In this document: piece after piece, positions 1 to 8,627 of the stretch
How positions within the stretch are numbered: position 1 is the stretch's first letter
How the letters are laid out: every line of letters starts with the position of its first letter
Assembly (NCBI RefSeq): GCF_002222595.2
Contig: NZ_CP022413.2
Coordinates: 504,501-568,500, forward strand
DNA: 64,000 nt
From: Blautia hansenii DSM 20583
GTDB taxonomy: Bacteria > Bacillota > Clostridia > Lachnospirales > Lachnospiraceae
Direction: 5' to 3'
Program-made: the position numbers and the translations under genes
The notes under the pieces: generated by a model
What the model was told of the DNA's origin: nothing
The model's database searches: none
The model's input: the letters and a program-made list of their open reading frames with translations, nothing else

Positions 1-583
1 AACGCGTAGTTTTCAAAAAGGAGAGGTAATCCTTTCAGAAGGAAACATCACGGAAAATATCGGGATCTTGCTGTCCGGCCTGGCGGTGATCTCCTGCAAC
101 GATATCTGGGGCAATACCAGTATTTTGGGTCATGTTGCGCCCGGCTCTGTATTCGCCGAGGTGTATGCCTGCATTCCGGGGGAGCCGATGTTGGTTACGG
201 TGTCCGCTGCGGAGGATACATCCATATTGTTTATGAATGTGGGGCGTGTCCTGACTACTTGTACCAATGCCTGTCCATTCCACACAAGACTTGTCCGAAA
301 TCTGCTGACTGTCTGCGCTCACAGAAACCTTCAGCTTTCTCAAAGAATCCAGCATACCAGTTCCAAATCCATTCGGGGGCGGTTGATGTCCTATTTTTCG
401 GAATGCGCCAAACGCGCCGGGAGCAATTCTTTCCTGATCCCCTACAACCGCCAACAGTTAGCTGATTATCTGAATGTGGACCGCAGTACCATGTGTAACG
501 AGCTTTCAAAAATGCAAAAAGACGGAATTATTGAGTACAGCAAGAATCAATTTTTATTAAAAGATAGCTTGATGTTTCAATAG
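1..583 (+). CDS. Crp/Fnr-family transcriptional regulator, 5' end outside window
   Basis: The reading frame is open from the first bases of the window, so the start lies upstream. About 193 residues are visible. The first part reads as the second half of a cyclic-nucleotide-binding-type beta-barrel (KGEVILSEG, then LLSGLAVI, then GSVFAEVYA near residue 48). A long dimerisation helix follows, then a C-terminal winged helix with LADYLNVDRSTMCNEL as recognition helix, the usual position for HTH_Crp. Lachnospiraceae carry many such regulators, often controlling anaerobic metabolism, but no effector-binding residues can be assigned. The gene stops 10 bases before an unrecognised ORF. The family call is firm; the regulon is unknown. 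Confidence 0.85.
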   Translation, partial: TRSFQKGEVILSEGNITENIGILLSGLAVISCNDIWGNTSILGHVAPGSVFAEVYACIPGEPMLVTVSAAEDTSILFMNVGRVLTTCTNACPFHTRLVRNLLTVCAHRNLQLSQRIQHTSSKSIRGRLMSYFSECAKRAGSNSFLIPYNRQQLADYLNVDRSTMCNELSKMQKDGIIEYSKNQFLLKDSLMFQ

Positions 584-592
584 AGAGTATGA

Positions 593-955
593 ATGATTCA
601 TTGTATGTTTTCTGATGATCTATTTTATCAAAAAAATACTTTTAAGTGTCCTTCAAAAATCTCTCAAGCTGTTATATATCAATATGTTATACCTTTCCAA
701 TACATGGGAGTCATAACTTCTGCAATCTCTGGCAGAGTGACATCTCGCAAGGCCAATTATCTTCCGTCGTATGTTCCGAAAATCATTGAACTGGTGAATT
801 GCTATCATGATTATGACAAGCCCAAAAATAAACTATTGCAACTTTTGATGGAAGCCGATCTAATTGTAAACAAAGACACGCCCATACCTGTTTCCCTTCA
901 AGTTCCGTTTGAGCAAGGAGGCGTGTTTTTATGTGTGGGGAAACTATGCTGCTGA
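593..955 (+). other. Unrecognised ORF, 120 codons, possibly a gene remnant
   Basis: This open frame starts 10 bases after the Crp/Fnr gene. I do not recognise the product. The middle (SAISGRVTSRKANYLPSYVPKIIELVNCY) has the composition of a real protein with an ordered helix, but there is no clear ribosome site and the C-terminus ends abruptly in a cysteine-rich tail. The bases after the stop carry no continuing frame before the IS66 debris at 1211. It may be the surviving part of a gene damaged by IS insertion, or a chance ORF. I see nothing further that can be supported between 956 and 1081. Confidence 0.25.
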
Positions 956-1081
956 TCCGAAGCAGCACTATTTATTGAAACCGGATATCTGTGTAATGGT
1001 GATCACTTAAAAAAAGCGACTCCCTGCAATTGGGATATTCCGGACAACAAGAGGAACAATTAGAACATGAAAAATACGAAT

Positions 1082-1123
1082 TAAGCGTCTGTGTAGACTT
1101 TTATGTCTATGCAGGCGCTTTTT
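1082..1123 (+). terminator. Rho-independent terminator-like hairpin
   Basis: A long stem (AAGCGTCTGTGTAGAC against GTCTATGCAGGCGCTT, few mismatches, TTTTAT loop) is followed by a run of six T on the plus strand. It would end plus-strand transcription from the Crp/Fnr region before the IS66 remnant. Confidence 0.6.
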
Positions 1124-1210
1124 TGCGTTCCGCCAGAACTTTATGCCGCTGCCGGAGTCCGCCGCTTGTCCTTCGTTTTCGCATGAATTCGAAAAGGAGG
1201 ACAAGCCTAT

Positions 1211-1294
1211 GGCAAAGCCATCGATCCCTTTGCGCAGATCCGTAAATCCAGTCGCCAGATATACTTTTTTGAACCCGGAGCCATCATTGAGCAT
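1211..1294 (-). pseudogene. IS66 TnpB (Orf2) N-terminal fragment
   Basis: The first 28 codons read MLNDGSGFKKVYLATGFTDLRKGIDG and so on, the characteristic start of the IS66-family accessory protein TnpB (Orf2), which is normally around 110-120 residues. After codon 28 the homology stops and the frame runs into unrelated sequence containing the plus-strand terminator. The large IS66 transposase (TnpC), which should follow towards lower coordinates, is absent. The element is therefore a dead end-fragment. It starts 8 bases inside the end of tnpA, as in intact IS66 elements. Confidence 0.8.
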
Positions 1295-1636
1295 TGCCGA
1301 GCACTCCCAAAAGTGTTTTTAGAAATGAATCAGATGCCTGTTCGGTAATTTCCGGAGTGAGATTGTTTCTGCCTCTAATCAAGGCAATGATTTTATACTC
1401 CGCTGCCATATTTACCGGCTGGACTGCAGAAGAGGGAACTTCTACAAATGTTTGTGTATGATCCGCTGTTTTCAGATAAGCCTCACGAACTTTCCGGAGT
1501 CTCCAGTAATAACTTGCTTTTGCTGACACCATTTATCGATTTTCATTCCTTGCGGACGGTTTTGGCAGTCCCTGACCATGTCAGTCCATTCACTCAAACG
1601 GGTTTGCTGTGCAACTAAACTTGTATGAGATTTCAT
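1284..1636 (-). pseudogene. IS66 TnpA (Orf1), frameshifted
   Basis: The gene starts at an ATG at 1636 with an AGGTGAG ribosome site and gives MKSHTSLVAQQTRLSEW...CQNRPQGMKIDKWCQQ, typical of the IS66 accessory protein TnpA. Near 1510 the match jumps to another frame (SYYWRLRKVREAYL), which continues to a stop at 1284. One small indel therefore breaks the gene. Together with the truncated tnpB this marks the left side of the raffinose operon as an old IS insertion site. No terminal inverted repeat could be identified confidently. Confidence 0.8.
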
Positions 1637-1772
1637 AACTCACCTCTTGTAGCAAAGTCAAAAAAGTTGAGTACTAAACTATTTGGACTTTGTAGTGATG
1701 AGTCTATTATCTCACATCGGATGATTTTGAACAGGTACTCGCTATTTTGCGTTTACTTTATCCTATCTATTG

Positions 1773-2615
1773 TTACTTGTTCTGGTTTTTCCATTCTCGC
1801 GGAGAAACACCATAAATATTTTTAAAAGCACGGGAAAAATGAAGCTGATTTTCGTATCCGACAGCAGAGCCGACATCTGCAATGGATAAGGAAGTCAGCT
1901 TTAATAATTCCGTAGCCTTTACCATGCGGTAGTTCATAAGAAATTCCTGCGGGGAGCGGCCGATCGAGTTGCGGAAGATTTTTCCGAAATAACTCCGGTT
2001 GATGCCGCATACCGCAGCGATATCTTCAATCGAAATATTATTCTGAAAATTCTGTTCAATATAATTGATTGCTTCTTTTATGTAATAATCACTCATGCGT
2101 CCGCTGGAGACCAGCTTTGTCGATTTTGCTGACTGCAGCAGATAGTCTAAAAACAGATACAGATGCCCGATGAGATGGAAGGAAGATTCCTGTGGATGAT
2201 TGACAATATAAAGCATTTCATCGGCAAGTTTTTCCCGCAATTCTTTGGAGTGGGAATGATAAACGGGCGCGTCTTTGCACAAATCTGTGACACTTAAAGC
2301 CTCTTTTACACGTAATCCGTCAAATTCAATCCACATATATTTCCACGGAAGCTGTTCATCGGCAATGTAAGTGTTGATCTGGCCGGGAAAAATCATAAAC
2401 CCCTGTCCGCTTTTTACAGAATAGGTCCGTGTTTCTCCTTTGGAATTGTTTGCCATGAGTGTTCCGGTTCCGGAAAGAACGTAGTGAAACAGGTAGTGGT
2501 TGCGTGTTGCAGGCCCGAATGAATGGCCGGGATCACACTGTTCATATCCAAACTGATACATGCACAGATCGATAAAATTTTCATTTGGAAAAATATTAAA
2601 AAATGTATTGCTCAT
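1773..2615 (-). CDS. rafR: AraC-family regulator of the raffinose operon
   Basis: A 280-residue regulator with an N-terminal cupin-type sugar-sensing domain (about 15-150) and a C-terminal double helix-turn-helix AraC domain (about 185-280). Family marks in the latter are NISIEDIAAVCGINRSYFGKIFR and GYENQLHFSRAFKNIYGVSPREWK. I chose ATG 2615 because AAGGAG lies 7 bases upstream; an in-frame upstream codon at 2636 has no ribosome site. It is divergent from the transporter operon and shares its promoter region, the normal arrangement for AraC activators of raf/msm operons. By analogy it should activate transcription with an alpha-galactoside or a breakdown product; the inducer is inferred. The symbol follows the raf operon convention. 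Confidence 0.85.
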   Translation of the reverse strand: MSNTFFNIFPNENFIDLCMYQFGYEQCDPGHSFGPATRNHYLFHYVLSGTGTLMANNSKGETRTYSVKSGQGFMIFPGQINTYIADEQLPWKYMWIEFDGLRVKEALSVTDLCKDAPVYHSHSKELREKLADEMLYIVNHPQESSFHLIGHLYLFLDYLLQSAKSTKLVSSGRMSDYYIKEAINYIEQNFQNNISIEDIAAVCGINRSYFGKIFRNSIGRSPQEFLMNYRMVKATELLKLTSLSIADVGSAVGYENQLHFSRAFKNIYGVSPREWKNQNK

Positions 2616-2647
2616 AAAATACTCCTTATATACCAAAATGCGACATC

Positions 2648-2737
2648 AATATCTATTATAGCATAAAATATTGCATTTCGGTATAAAACTGAAAAAATAT
2701 AGATATTTAAGGATGCATAAAGGTATGTTATAATCAG
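2648..2737. promoter_or_regulatory. Divergent rafR / rafE promoter region
   Basis: On the plus strand an extended -10 (TGTTATAAT, 2726-2734) has only a weak -35 about 17 bases upstream, as expected for an activator-dependent promoter. On the minus strand a second extended -10 (TGCTATAAT, core 2655-2660) serves rafR. An inverted repeat, AATATCTAT (2648-2656) and ATAGATATT (about 2699-2707), spans the region and could bind the AraC regulator. The operator role is inferred. Confidence 0.5.
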
Positions 2738-2785
2738 ATTATCAAAAAGGTAAACGGATATATTGCAAAAAAAGGAGAGAGGAAT

Positions 2786-4087
2786 ATGGCAAAAAGAAAT
2801 ATTTTCCGCAGTGTTGCGGCGGTGCTTGCATTTGGCATGTGTATGACGGGTCTTGCTGGATGCGGAAGTGAAAAAAGGGCAGACGGGAAAACAGAAATCG
2901 AAGTGGTTTCCTACAAACCGGAAGCAGTTAAGGCATTTGAAAAGATTGAAAAGCGGTTCAATGAAACACATGATGACATCCATCTGACGATTTCATCTCC
3001 AAACGAAGCAATGACCATTTTAAAGACACGTTTTATCCGGGAGGATTATCCGGATATCATCGCAATCGGAGGAGACATCAACTATTCCAACTTTTTAGAT
3101 GCAGATCTGTTTGATGATATTTCCGATCTGGATGAAGTCCAGACCGTAAAACAGGCATATCTGGATATGGATAAGGAACTGGAGTTTATTCCAAAGGATG
3201 GCACGTATGCACTTCCATATGTGGCAAACGCGGCAGGAATTTTATATAACAAAGATCTGTTTGAGGAAAATGCCTGGAAAGTTCCGACCACCTGGCAGGA
3301 ATTTACCACACTGTGTGATGAAATAAAACAGAGCGGAACACTTCCGCTGTATCTGGGCTTTAAAGATACCTGGACCTGTCTGGCTCCGTGGAATGCGCTG
3401 GCAGTCGGACTTACCGATTCGGATACCTGCAATCAGGTAAATATGGGAAATACCACATTTTCCGATACGTATGGACCGGTAGCAGAAAAGATGCGTGCGC
3501 TTTTGGATTACGCCGAAAAAAATCCGTATGCATATGGTTATAACGATGCCTGTACAGCATTTGCCCGCGGGGAATCTGCCATGTATCCAATCGGAAGCTA
3601 TGCAATCCCGCAGATCAAATCGGTCAATCCGGATATGAATATCGGCTCTTTTACATTTCCTGCAAATGATGAGGAATCAGACAATGTATTAAATTCAGGA
3701 ATTGATTTACAGTTTTCTGTGATGAAAGCATGCAAAAACAAAGAAGCAGCATATGAAGTTTTAAAATATCTGTATGAAGATGAAACCATTCAGATTTATC
3801 TGGATGATCAGGGCGGAATTGCCTGCAAGGATGGGGATTTCGCAATTCCGGAAACACTCGAGGATATGCGTCCTTACATTGAAAACAACCGCATGGCAGA
3901 TTATCAGGATCACCATTATCCGAGTGAGATGAGTGTGGATGCCATGATCCAGACGTTCCTGCTGGATACAAGCGACAATGCACAGGAAAAGTTTTTGAAA
4001 AAATTTGATTCCGACTGGAAGCGCTACAACCGGGATCTGATTCGGAAAGTACAGGATTATCAGAAAGAACAGGGGGATGCACAATGA
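2786..4087 (+). CDS. rafE: ABC sugar importer, substrate-binding lipoprotein (raffinose type)
   Basis: A 433-residue family-1 extracellular solute-binding protein. The N-terminus is a lipoprotein signal: charged start, hydrophobic core and lipobox LAGC with the modified cysteine near residue 26. The mature part has the two-lobed MalE-type fold, with the family stretch ALPYVANAAGILYNKDLFEE. It should capture raffinose-family sugars and hand them to the two permeases that follow, with which it overlaps by 4 bases (ATGA). A good AAAGGAGAGAGG ribosome site precedes the ATG. No ATPase gene is in the operon, so a shared MsmK-type ATPase elsewhere in the genome is presumably used. The raf assignment rests on the neighbouring AgaSK gene. 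Confidence 0.85.
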   Translation: MAKRNIFRSVAAVLAFGMCMTGLAGCGSEKRADGKTEIEVVSYKPEAVKAFEKIEKRFNETHDDIHLTISSPNEAMTILKTRFIREDYPDIIAIGGDINYSNFLDADLFDDISDLDEVQTVKQAYLDMDKELEFIPKDGTYALPYVANAAGILYNKDLFEENAWKVPTTWQEFTTLCDEIKQSGTLPLYLGFKDTWTCLAPWNALAVGLTDSDTCNQVNMGNTTFSDTYGPVAEKMRALLDYAEKNPYAYGYNDACTAFARGESAMYPIGSYAIPQIKSVNPDMNIGSFTFPANDEESDNVLNSGIDLQFSVMKACKNKEAAYEVLKYLYEDETIQIYLDDQGGIACKDGDFAIPETLEDMRPYIENNRMADYQDHHYPSEMSVDAMIQTFLLDTSDNAQEKFLKKFDSDWKRYNRDLIRKVQDYQKEQGDAQ

Positions 4088-4959
4088 AAAAGAAAATGTC
4101 AAACAGGGACAAAACATTCTGGGCGGTTATCATACCGGTTGTAATCCTATTTTTTGCATTCAATACACTTCCAATGATCAAAGGTGTGATTTACAGTTTT
4201 ACCAATTATAAAGGATACGGAACTTACGATTATGTCGGGTTCCGGAACTATGCAGATCTGTTTACGGATTCCCGCGTGGGAAAAAGCTATTTGTTTACGT
4301 TTAAATATGCACTGGCGGGAACTGTACTGGTAAATGTGCTAAGTCTGATCATGGCAGTTGGATTAAACAGTGCAATCCGTTTTAAAAGTGCACTGCGCGG
4401 TATTTATTTTGTACCGAATATTTTAGGAGGACTTGTCATCGGCTATATTTTCAGTTTTATTTTTACTTACATTCTTCCAACTGTGGGAAATGTGTTCCAT
4501 ATTGGATTTTTACAGAACAGTATTCTTGCAAGTGAAAAATACGCATGGATTGGTGTGCTGATTGTTGGTGTATGGCAGGCAGTTGCCATGAATACCATCA
4601 TCTATATTTCCGGTCTGCAGACTGTACCGGAGGAAGTCTACGAGGCGAGCATGCTTGACGGAGCCAGTAAATGGAAGCAGTTCTGGAAAGTAACATTTCC
4701 ACTGGTAATGCCGTTTGTGACGATTAATCTGGTACTGAGCACAAAGAATTTCCTCATGGTATTCGACCAGATCATGTCATTGACCAAGGGAGGTCCGGCA
4801 CAGAGCACCGAATCCATCTCTTATCTGATTTATAAAAATGGTATGGATGGCGGACAGTTTGGATTCCAGAGTGCAAATGCAGTCATTTTCTTTATTGTGA
4901 TCGTGGCGATTTCACTTTTCCAGATGACAGTCATGAATAGGAAGGAGGAGCAGCTATGA
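4084..4959 (+). CDS. rafF: ABC sugar importer permease 1 (raffinose type)
   Basis: A 291-residue membrane protein with about six predicted transmembrane segments and the permease EAA loop (EASMLDGASKWKQFWKV, about residue 185) that contacts the ATPase. It belongs to the MalF-like family CUT1. The start codon overlaps the stop of the binding-protein gene (ATGA), and its own stop overlaps the next permease in the same way, so the three are translationally coupled. It forms the membrane channel with the second permease. Confidence 0.85.
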   Translation: MKKKMSNRDKTFWAVIIPVVILFFAFNTLPMIKGVIYSFTNYKGYGTYDYVGFRNYADLFTDSRVGKSYLFTFKYALAGTVLVNVLSLIMAVGLNSAIRFKSALRGIYFVPNILGGLVIGYIFSFIFTYILPTVGNVFHIGFLQNSILASEKYAWIGVLIVGVWQAVAMNTIIYISGLQTVPEEVYEASMLDGASKWKQFWKVTFPLVMPFVTINLVLSTKNFLMVFDQIMSLTKGGPAQSTESISYLIYKNGMDGGQFGFQSANAVIFFIVIVAISLFQMTVMNRKEEQL

Positions 4960-5798
4960 TGAAAGAAAAAAAGAAAACAAACTGGGTACTTACGATTGTT
5001 CTGATTTTGGGGACGGTTACGGTATTTTTTCCGCTGTATATGGCAGTGATTATTGCGTTTAAGAAACCGAGTGAGATGACAAACGATGTGGCGGGTGCAC
5101 TTTCTTTCCCGAAACAGTGGAGTTTTGAAAATTTCCGTCAGGCAATGGAAGTGACCGATTTCTGGCACTCTCTTGGAAACAGTTTACTGATCACACTGGT
5201 AACAATCGTACTGGCAATCCTGATCCACTCAATTGCAGGCTACGTGATCGGACGCGGCATGGCAAGAAGAAAAAGTTTCCGATTTATCTATCTGTATATT
5301 GTCAGCGGAATGTTTGTTCCGTTTTCCATCTTAATGATGCCTCTGGTAAAGCAGACGGCGCATATGGGACTTGGAAACCGCGCGGGTGTCATTCTGTTGT
5401 ATCTGGTATTTTATATGCCAATGAACGTCCTTCTTTACAGTGGGTACTTAAAAAATATTCCGATAGCGCTGGAAGAGGCGGCAGATATTGACGGAGCAAG
5501 CACATGGACTACTTACTGGAAAGTGGTCTTTCCAATGATGATGCCAATGCATGCAACAGTTGCAATCCTGACAGCTCTTGGAACGTGGAATGATGTTATG
5601 ACACCGCTTGTGATTATGTCTGGAACCGGACAGAATACGTTGCCGCTTGCACAGCTTAATTTCCAGACACAGTTTGGAACCAATTACAATCTGGCATTTG
5701 CTTCCTATATTATGGCACTGATTCCAATCCTTATTTTCTATGTGATTTGTCAGAAACAGATTTTAAACGGTGTGGCAAACGGTGCAGTCAAAGGATAA
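4956..5798 (+). CDS. rafG: ABC sugar importer permease 2 (raffinose type)
   Basis: A 280-residue MalG-like permease with about six transmembrane segments and the EAA motif (EEAADIDGASTWTTYWKV, about residue 172). It ends in the family tail ILNGVANGAVKG. The ribosome site AGGAGGAGC is embedded in the end of the upstream permease. It pairs with the preceding gene to form the importer channel. AgaSK begins 22 bases downstream. Confidence 0.85.
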   Translation: MMKEKKKTNWVLTIVLILGTVTVFFPLYMAVIIAFKKPSEMTNDVAGALSFPKQWSFENFRQAMEVTDFWHSLGNSLLITLVTIVLAILIHSIAGYVIGRGMARRKSFRFIYLYIVSGMFVPFSILMMPLVKQTAHMGLGNRAGVILLYLVFYMPMNVLLYSGYLKNIPIALEEAADIDGASTWTTYWKVVFPMMMPMHATVAILTALGTWNDVMTPLVIMSGTGQNTLPLAQLNFQTQFGTNYNLAFASYIMALIPILIFYVICQKQILNGVANGAVKG

Positions 5799-5819
5799 AA
5801 ATAAAACGAGGTGACTTCT

Positions 5820-8627
5820 ATGGCAATTATATACAATCCAAATAAAAGAATATTTAACCTGCATACGGTGCATACAACTTATCAGATGCAGGTCGATCCA
5901 CTGGGATATCTGCTGCATCTGTACTATGGAGCTAAAACAAACAGCCCCATGGATTATGTTTTAACCTATGCAGACCGTGGATTTTCCGGAAATCCTTATG
6001 CAGTGGGCATGGACCGCACCTATTCGCTGGATGCGCTGCCACAGGAGTATCCTTCCATTGGAACTGGGGATTACCGCAATATTGCGCTGAATATCAAAAA
6101 TGAAAAAGGGGTGGAAAGCGCAGAGCTGCTTTTTAAAAGTTATGAGATCCGAAGCGGCAAATACCAGTTACAGGGACTTCCGGCTGTCTGGGCAGACAAA
6201 GAGGAAGCACAGACACTGGAAATTGTCCTTGCAGACGAAAACGCACAGGTTGAAGTTCATCTGCTGTATGGTGTTTTGGAAGAAAACGATGTCATTACAA
6301 GGAGCGTCCAGATTAAAAATACGGGAACTGGGCAGATTACGATCGAAAAGGCAGCGGCAGCCTGTCTGGATTTTGTACAGGGAGATTTTGATGTCCTGCG
6401 GTTTTATGGAAAGCATGCCATGGAGCGCAATCTGGAGCGTACGCCGCTGGGGCATGGAACCATTGCGTTTGGCAGCCGCAGGGGAACGTCCAGCCATCAG
6501 TATAATCCGGCAGTGATTTTGGCAGAAAAAGGAACAACAGAGACCGCAGGCAGCTGCTATGGAATGCTGTTTGTATACAGCGGAAATTTCTCCTGTGAGG
6601 CAGAAAAAGATCAGTTCAACCAGACGCGCCTGCTTCTCGGATTAAATGAAGAACTGTTTTCCTATCCGCTTGCGGAAGGAGAAACCTTTACGGTACCGGA
6701 AGTCATTTTGTCTTATTCGGCAGACGGATTGTCTGCACTGTCGCAGCAATATCATAACTGCATCCGCAACCATGTGTGCCGCAGCAAATATGTCCATATG
6801 CAGCGTCCGGTGCTGATTAACAGCTGGGAGGCAGCATATTTCGATTTTACGGGAGATACGATCGTGGATCTGGCAAAAGAAGCTGCTTCCCTTGGAATTG
6901 ATATGGTAGTGATGGATGACGGCTGGTTTGGGAAAAGAAACGATGATAATTCTTCCCTTGGGGACTGGCAGGTCAATGAAAAGAAACTGGGGGGAAGCCT
7001 GGCAGAGCTTATTACCCGTGTGCATAATCAGGGGGTGAAATTTGGTATTTGGATTGAGCCGGAGATGGTCAATGAAGACAGCGACCTTTACCGGGCACAT
7101 CCAGACTGGGCAATTCAGATTCCGGGGAAAAAGCCGGTGCGCTCGAGAAACCAGTTACTGCTTGATTTTTCCAGAAAAGAAGTGCGCGACTGTGTATTTG
7201 ATCAGATTTGTGCCGTGCTGGATCAGGGAAAAATTGATTATGTCAAGTGGGATATGAACCGCAGTATGGCAGATGTCTATGCCGGAAATCTTTCCCATGA
7301 TTACGTCCTTGGTGTCTATGATTTTATGGAGCGTTTGTGCAGCCGGTATCCGGATCTTTTGCTGGAAGGATGCAGCGGTGGCGGCGGCAGATTTGACGCA
7401 GGAATACTTTATTATTCCCAACAGATCTGGTGCAGTGACAATACCGATGCGATTAACCGCACAAGAATCCAGTACGGAACGTCGTTTTTCTATCCGGTTT
7501 CCGCGATGGGAGCGCACGTTTCGGCGGTGCCGAACCACCAGACCGGACGGGTGACAAGTTTCCACACCCGCGGGGTGACGGCGATGGCGGGAACCTTCGG
7601 TTACGAATTAAACCCAGCGCTTTTATCCGATGAGGAAAAGCAGCAGATCCGGGAGCAGATCAAAACGTATAAGAAGTACGAAATGCTCATTAACGAGGGA
7701 ACCTACTGGCGGCTGTCTGATCCGTTTACAGATGAAATTGCGGCATGGATGTCGGTATCAGAGGAACAGGATCATGCACTGGTAAGTGTGGTGCGTCTTA
7801 TGGCTGAGGCAAATCAGGCGACCGTTTATGTCCGCCTGCGTGGGTTAAAACCGGATGCTGTGTATCTGGAAGAACAAAGCGGCAGACAGTATTCCGGTGC
7901 GGCACTGATGCATGCGGGAATTCCGCTTCCGCCGTTTACCGAGGAATATGAGGCGTATCAGTTTGCCTTTACCGAACTGAAAGAGGCGGGAAGATTATAT
8001 GAAAAAGTGCAGAAATGGTGTGACGGGAATGCCGAAAACCGGGTGGTCATCAGCATTTACGGTGGCTCCGGTTCCGGAAAAACAACGCTTGCAACGGCAT
8101 TGCAGCAGTACTTTTTAAATGACGGAACCGGATGTTATCTGCTCTCGGGCGATGATTATCCACACCGGATTCCAAAACGCAACGACGAAGAACGGCTGCG
8201 TGTGTATAAAGAAGCAGGGGAAGACGGACTGCGTGGATATCTCGGAACAAAGAAAGAGATTGATTTCGCCCGGATCAATGAAGTGCTTGCGGCATTTCAT
8301 GAGGGAAAAGATACGATCACGTTGCGGCATTTGGGACGGGAAGATGGCGAGATTTCATCAGAAGAAACCGATTTTTCCGGAATATCTGTATTGCTTCTGG
8401 AGTGGACGCACGGAGGCAGTGACGATTTACATGGTGTGGATCTATCCGTCTTTCTGGAAAGTTCCCCGGAGGAGACAAAGGAGCGGCGCATCCGCAGAAA
8501 CCGCGACGAGAATGCCGCAAGCCCGTTTATCTGTCGTGTGGTGGAACTGGAACAGGAAAAACTCGAAGTGCAGCGCAAAAATGCAGGATTGATCGTGGGA
8601 AAGGACGGAAGTATTTATGAACAGTAA
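5820..8627 (+). CDS. agaSK: AgaSK: GH36 alpha-galactosidase fused to a sucrose kinase domain
   Basis: A 935-residue bifunctional enzyme. Residues 1 to about 720 are a GH36 alpha-galactosidase. The nucleophile is D478 in YVKWDMNR and the acid/base is D540 in CSDNTDA, with the substrate loop CSGGGGRFD between them. Residues from about 735 on are a P-loop kinase domain of the uridine-kinase type, with Walker A GGSGSGKT at 748-755. The length and layout match the AgaSK described from Ruminococcus gnavus, which hydrolyses raffinose to galactose plus sucrose and phosphorylates sucrose to sucrose 6-phosphate. It has no signal peptide, so it acts in the cytoplasm on sugars brought in by RafEFG. I chose ATG 5820 (ribosome site GAGGTG) over an in-frame GTG at 5811. 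G+C is clearly higher than in the genes after 11000. Confidence 0.93.
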   Translation: MAIIYNPNKRIFNLHTVHTTYQMQVDPLGYLLHLYYGAKTNSPMDYVLTYADRGFSGNPYAVGMDRTYSLDALPQEYPSIGTGDYRNIALNIKNEKGVESAELLFKSYEIRSGKYQLQGLPAVWADKEEAQTLEIVLADENAQVEVHLLYGVLEENDVITRSVQIKNTGTGQITIEKAAAACLDFVQGDFDVLRFYGKHAMERNLERTPLGHGTIAFGSRRGTSSHQYNPAVILAEKGTTETAGSCYGMLFVYSGNFSCEAEKDQFNQTRLLLGLNEELFSYPLAEGETFTVPEVILSYSADGLSALSQQYHNCIRNHVCRSKYVHMQRPVLINSWEAAYFDFTGDTIVDLAKEAASLGIDMVVMDDGWFGKRNDDNSSLGDWQVNEKKLGGSLAELITRVHNQGVKFGIWIEPEMVNEDSDLYRAHPDWAIQIPGKKPVRSRNQLLLDFSRKEVRDCVFDQICAVLDQGKIDYVKWDMNRSMADVYAGNLSHDYVLGVYDFMERLCSRYPDLLLEGCSGGGGRFDAGILYYSQQIWCSDNTDAINRTRIQYGTSFFYPVSAMGAHVSAVPNHQTGRVTSFHTRGVTAMAGTFGYELNPALLSDEEKQQIREQIKTYKKYEMLINEGTYWRLSDPFTDEIAAWMSVSEEQDHALVSVVRLMAEANQATVYVRLRGLKPDAVYLEEQSGRQYSGAALMHAGIPLPPFTEEYEAYQFAFTELKEAGRLYEKVQKWCDGNAENRVVISIYGGSGSGKTTLATALQQYFLNDGTGCYLLSGDDYPHRIPKRNDEERLRVYKEAGEDGLRGYLGTKKEIDFARINEVLAAFHEGKDTITLRHLGREDGEISSEETDFSGISVLLLEWTHGGSDDLHGVDLSVFLESSPEETKERRIRRNRDENAASPFICRVVELEQEKLEVQRKNAGLIVGKDGSIYEQ

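Noticed and set aside
3651..4181. Minus-strand ORFs of 118-176 codons over rafE
   Set aside because: They lie opposite a complete solute-binding-protein gene, have no ribosome site and show no family resemblance.
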